Positions 60,110-64,000 of a stretch of DNA of 64,000 nt are shown here, in pieces. The notes beneath the pieces were generated by a model, which saw only the letters and a program-made list of their open reading frames with translations, did no database searches and was not told the DNA's origin. Position 1 is the first letter of the stretch; every line of letters begins with the position of its first letter. Made by a program: the position numbers and the translations under genes. The stretch lies in contig NC_087256.1 of assembly GCF_037042905.1 (NCBI RefSeq), positions 30,209,501-30,273,500 of the forward strand. Reading direction: 5' to 3'. The stretch is from Lytechinus pictus (Eukaryota; Echinodermata; Echinoidea; Temnopleuroida; Toxopneustidae).

Positions 60110-60494
60110 CTGCACCATCCCGAGTTTTCAAATTAGCGCGCTATTTCTGATCTGGCAAATTATCCCGATCTGAACAATCTCAAGATTATTTGCAATACAG
60201 ACGCAATTATCACGCGAGCTCGTAGGATTAATCTCGAGATTACAATCCCAAGTCAACTTGGGATTATTTGCAAAATAGCGCGCTATTTTACGATTTATCG
60301 CGCTAATTCGTAGGTGCAGACGCACTCGGGATTATTTATTCACGCCGTTATACCATAATGCATTGATGCCTCGCTAGAGCAGGAATCGCTCTTCTTGCGA
60401 TGGTGGAGACGGGGTTTCTTGAATCTCGAGATTAATCGCGAAGAGGGCCAATCGGGCTAAAATCTCGAGATTGAGCAAACTCAGGATGGTGCAG
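60110..60494. mobile_element. MITE with CTGCACCATCC termini
   Basis: CTGCACCATCC and GGATGGTGCAG are perfect inverses. Inside are three AATCTCGAGATT palindromes and several GCGCGCTATTT motifs, giving a CpG-rich island in AT-rich surroundings. Confidence 0.8.
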
Positions 60495-61416
60495 CACCGC
60501 CTATTGTGACCAAATTGGTCAGTTTGTAGTTGATTTTGTATGTGTGACTGTACTTACATTAGATCATTGTGTATCTTGAATAATGGGTCCCTATGACATT
60601 CAAAGCTGAATGCTTGTAAACTTATTTTTAGTTCGCCTTGCAATCAAAGCCGGGGTCTGATTTCTTTTCATTTTCAAAGTCCTATTTTAATAGACAAGAA
60701 GATGTAATTGTATAGCTTAGCAATACATGTGCAACTCATGAACTACTTTCAGAGTGTTTTAGACAATTTTATCCAATGTACAAAAATGTGAGCTGGGCAC
60801 TTCACAGATTGCAAGTTGCAAGAAGCTGAAACCCTTATTACTCCAGCATGAATTATTAGTTTTACAAAGTGAACTGAAGTCCCTACTCATTTGATTTCCC
60901 ATATTCTGAGTTCTTTCAAGATTGAATTTAAGCTTCATGGATAAAATCTAATACAGCCATCTCCAATGACCCTTTTCTATTACTTAATTCTTAGCATCAA
61001 TTCAGTAATAACCTACGGTACTTTATAGATGCAGGCTCTTAGTCACAAACTTGTGTTAATATTTCATCCAATTTTTAACCCTCCTTGTGCCTATAAATAC
61101 ATATGTACTAGTACAAAAATGCCCGAAATAACTACCTACAGCGTACAATGTAGAATTTAGCAAAGGCATCTTATCCATGAATGATGAAGAGAATGGCCTG
61201 AATATGAATAAAAATTCATTAGTTTTCAGGCTGGCCAGCTTTTATTTTCTATCTTTTCACAGATACGACTTAACAGTGGATAACTATAAAACACAGTCAA
61301 GACTTCCGAGTGGACAATTCAATGAACATACAAGTATAATATATAAAGTCATGTACAAAAGCATGACTTGACTGTCCTGACTTTGTAATGAAATTGATTT
61401 GGGTATAACTTGCGTG

Positions 61417-61422
61417 TTTATT
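61417..61422 (-). terminator. Poly(A) signal after the orphan exon
   Basis: AATAAA on the minus strand directly downstream of the stop at 61428-61430; it would give a very short 3' UTR. Confidence 0.4.
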
Positions 61423-61427
61423 TTTTA

Positions 61428-61595
61428 CTACATGTAATGTAAAAAAGGTTTAGGAGTCTTGGCAGCTTCTGCTAAAGCCTGTTTGGCTCTGCAAAAAGGT
61501 TCTTCAATCAAGATTTCTCCCCTACTGAACTTCCCAAGCCCTTCCACTTTCGGTAAGACAGGAAGCATATCACCCTGGGCGACACTTACAGGGGC
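61428..61595 (-). CDS. Orphan terminal exon, product unknown
   Basis: Minus-strand acceptor TCTCCAATCCAG leads into 55 open codons ending in TAG. The peptide (A-P-V-S-V-A-Q-G-D-M-L-P at its start, E-A-A-K-T-P-K-P-F-L-H-Y-M at its end) has the composition of real protein. AATAAA follows the stop by five bases. I do not recognise the family. It would be the last exon of a gene starting beyond the right edge. A strong donor-like CCT|GTAAGT near its start is an alternative reading, as an untranslated exon of hexokinase. Confidence 0.4.
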   Translation of the reverse strand, partial: APVSVAQGDMLPVLPKVEGLGKFSRGEILIEEPFCRAKQALAEAAKTPKPFLHYM

Positions 61596-62112
61596 CTGGA
61601 TTGGAGAATAGAAATGGGTTTTACATAAGTTTACAAAAGGAAGGGATGGTAATTGGTACAGTGCACAAACCAGTAGTTGAACACATGGGTAGAAATCTAA
61701 ACAGAGGTATCCTAAAGTTTACCAGCACTTTGATATGTATTGGACATGTACTTTCTATAAGGCCTATATGTCTTTCATATTGATTTTTAAAAAAAAAGAC
61801 AAAGGAAAAATAATCAAATATGTGCAGCCAGTTTCCAGATTAATTTCAATCATCTCACTGCTGGGAACATGGAATAAAGTTGGGGTGGTGTTTCTAGTCA
61901 CTTTATTTCCATCTTCACTTTTCAGGGACTTTACTTTCTTTCAGACATTTTTAAACAGTATGTATTTGTATTTCATGTCAGATTTTTATGTTACACTTGT
62001 TTTTAAAGATGGTAAATAAATTGAAATTGAATTGAATCGAATACTTTCTGGATCTTCATGTAGAACTGTAGACCCTGTATGTTTTGTCCTCCAGACCTCT
62101 TAATATGACCAG

Positions 62113-62290
62113 GGGGTCGTTTCATAAAGCTGTTCGTAAGTTAAGAGCGACTTTAAGAACGACTGGTGATCCTTTCTTGCGCGCTAAATCATCGCCAATC
62201 ATGCAATGGTGTGTACCATTTACTACAAGAATGGATCACCAGTCGTTCTTAAAGTCGCTCTTAACTTACGAACAGCTTTATGAAACACCC
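62113..62290. mobile_element. MITE with GTTTCATAAAGCTGTTCGTA termini
   Basis: Arms of about 60 bases (TTTCATAAAGCTGTTCGTAA inward to GAACGACTGGTGATCC) are almost perfect inverses. Well-preserved sister of 39101-39274. The 108-codon frame across it is not a gene. Confidence 0.9.
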
Positions 62291-62728
62291 GCCAGGCCTA
62301 TACAAATGGTTTCCTATTCAATACAAAGTTATATAACAATGACTACAAGGCACGCTCTTCTATTGTGCATCAGACAAAAGGCCCTGGCTATCAGAGGAAT
62401 GCAGGAGTGATGATTTAAAGAAGGATCACCTTAGTCAAATGCCATCACAACATCCTGATCATAAGTGCAACAGAGAGACATGAGTTTATAAATTGTGGAA
62501 CCCAACTATTAATGATTTAATACAATTTTGGAGGGCTGCACTATATGTCATAATTTCCAGAGGTTTTAACCAAGGGGGGGGGGGGGTCCTAGTGGGTGCC
62601 AAAGACCTCCCTTCTCTTTTCAAAGCTCAATATTGCCGATGTGTCGACCTACAGTTCAATATATTGTTGAATCTTACACTGTAGTGTGCACACCAGTATT
62701 CAGTGAACATGGATGCGGCGGCTCTTAA

Positions 62729-63702
62729 AAACAAGTGGAATGCCTCTGGCCGTCTCACCTGCATCACGCGATTCAATATAGCAGCAGTGCTGATTTTGAA
62801 AACTACTATAACTCGCACAAGATGTTCAGTGATACTTGGTTACTCTTATTTCCACGTTTTATGAACTAGACCAATACACTTATAGAGATATGATGGCAAT
62901 TCAACAAATACCCCCAACGTGGCCAAAGTTCTTTGACCTTACATGACCTTTGACCTTGATCATGTGACCTGAAACTCGCACAGGATGTTCAGTGATACTT
63001 GATTACTATTATGTACAAGTTTTATGAACTAGACCAACACACTTTCAAATTTATGGCTGTAATTCAACAAATACCCCAATTTGGCCAAAGTTCATTGACC
63101 CTAAATGACCTTTGACCTTGATCATGTGACCTGAAACTTGCACAGGATGTTCAGTAATACTTGATTACTATTATGTCCAAGTTTCATGAATCAGATCCAT
63201 AAACTTTCAAAGTTATGATGGTAATTCAACAGATACCCCCAATTCGGCCAAAGTTCATTGACCCTAAATGACCTTTGACCTTGGTCATGTGATGTGAAAC
63301 TCATGCAGGATGTTCAGTGATACTTGATTAACCTTATGTATAAGTTTCATGAACTAGGTCCATATATTTTCTAAGTTATGATGACATTTCAAAAACTTAA
63401 CCTTAGGTTAAGATTTTGATGTTGATTCCCCCAACATGGTCTAAGTTCATTGACCCTAAATGACCTTTGACCTTGGTCATGTGACATGAAACTCAGGCAG
63501 GATGTTCAGTAATACTTGATTAACCTTATGGCCAAGTTTCATGAACTAGGTCCATATACTTTCTAAGTTATGCTGTCATTTCAAAAACTTAACCTCAGGT
63601 TAAGATTTGGTGTTGACGCCGCCGTCGCCGTCGCCGCCGCCGCCGTCGCCGTCGGAAAAGCGGCGCCTATAGTCTCACTCTGCTATGCAGGTGAGACAAA
63701 AA
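62729..63702 (+). mobile_element. 0.95-kb DR1-bearing TIR element, copy 2
   Basis: Same orientation and structure as copy 1. TIRs at 62752-62764 and 63685-63697; DR1 motifs at 62944, 63106, 63269 and 63461 with identical 162/163/192 spacing. I count about four substitutions between the copies, plus a longer GCC/GTC run here. Confidence 0.85.
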
Positions 63703-64000
63703 CCATGAAGTTTTATCAAGGGCAGGATAGAAGGGTATGAAGAAACTAATTGCTCTGAATTTGGGCCGAATAGTTTGCCAAATATAAAGTTCAGTTGATT
63801 TTCTTTTCTTGCAGATAGATCACGTTTCCTTCAGATTAAAAAAAAAAAATTGAAAAAAAAAAAGGATTTGATAAATAATCTGAGCCTATGGCAGCTCAGC
63901 TGATATCTGTTGCCCTTATTCAGCTGGAAAATTGTCTTAAATTCAGTTAGCCCATTACTTGCTTAATAAAGTGACACAAATGCAATAACTGTAGATTGTT
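63703..64000. other. Right edge, nothing recognised
   Basis: AT-rich sequence with A runs near 63838-63864; no feature supported. Confidence 0.5.

Noticed and set aside
62084-62410. 108-codon plus-strand frame
   Set aside because: It lies across a palindromic MITE and its flanks.

Overview
Kind of sequence. This is animal nuclear DNA: intron-split genes with GT/AG splice sites, AT-rich spacers and dense short transposons. A tRNA-headed SINE family, many palindromic MITE-like elements, hAT elements ending in CAGTGGCG-type termini, and frequent TACATGTA and AGGCCTA palindromes suggest a marine deuterostome. I favour an echinoderm, probably a sea urchin, but this is inference from repeat style.

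Genes. Two genes can be read with confidence. (1) A five-exon plus-strand gene (start codon 7941, stop ending 10995) encodes a 405-residue coiled-coil protein with a UBAN-type ubiquitin-binding motif, most like the TNIP/ABIN group of NF-kB regulators. Its upstream region has a TATA box at 7725 and three NF-kB-type sites at 7594-7670, which suggests feedback control. (2) A minus-strand hexokinase has eight certain exons from 55733 down to 34663 (444 residues, every core motif intact), a candidate upstream exon at 59250-59327, and a probable long 3' UTR reaching about 30.35 kb. Its second intron is 14 kb. A third gene may be represented only by a terminal exon on the minus strand at 61428-61595, which I do not recognise.

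Layout. 0.1-0.5 kb: long pyrimidine tract. 0.5-7.25 kb: spacer with small inverted-repeat elements, a perfect 21-bp-arm hairpin at 4.6 kb and an hAT MITE. 7.26-12.15 kb: hAT MITE, promoter, UBAN gene and its 3' region. 12.15-30.3 kb: transposon-rich spacer, including a 2-kb hAT element with an 8-bp target duplication, a three-level nest of elements at 19.1-21.2 kb, TTAA-ended palindromic elements, and two arrays of one 15-bp unit in opposite orientation at 27.6 and 29.3 kb. 30.35-59.3 kb: hexokinase on the minus strand, its introns filled with SINEs and MITEs. 59.3-64 kb: MITEs, the orphan exon and a second copy of a 0.95-kb element.

Most notable. Two nearly identical 0.95-kb elements, same orientation and 30.75 kb apart, flank the hexokinase coding exons; each carries four perfect DR1 nuclear-receptor motifs. 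The tail of hexokinase exon 7 and its splice donor were tandemly duplicated into the next intron, where the donor is broken. I found no intact transposase, CRISPR array, rRNA gene or confident functional tRNA gene.
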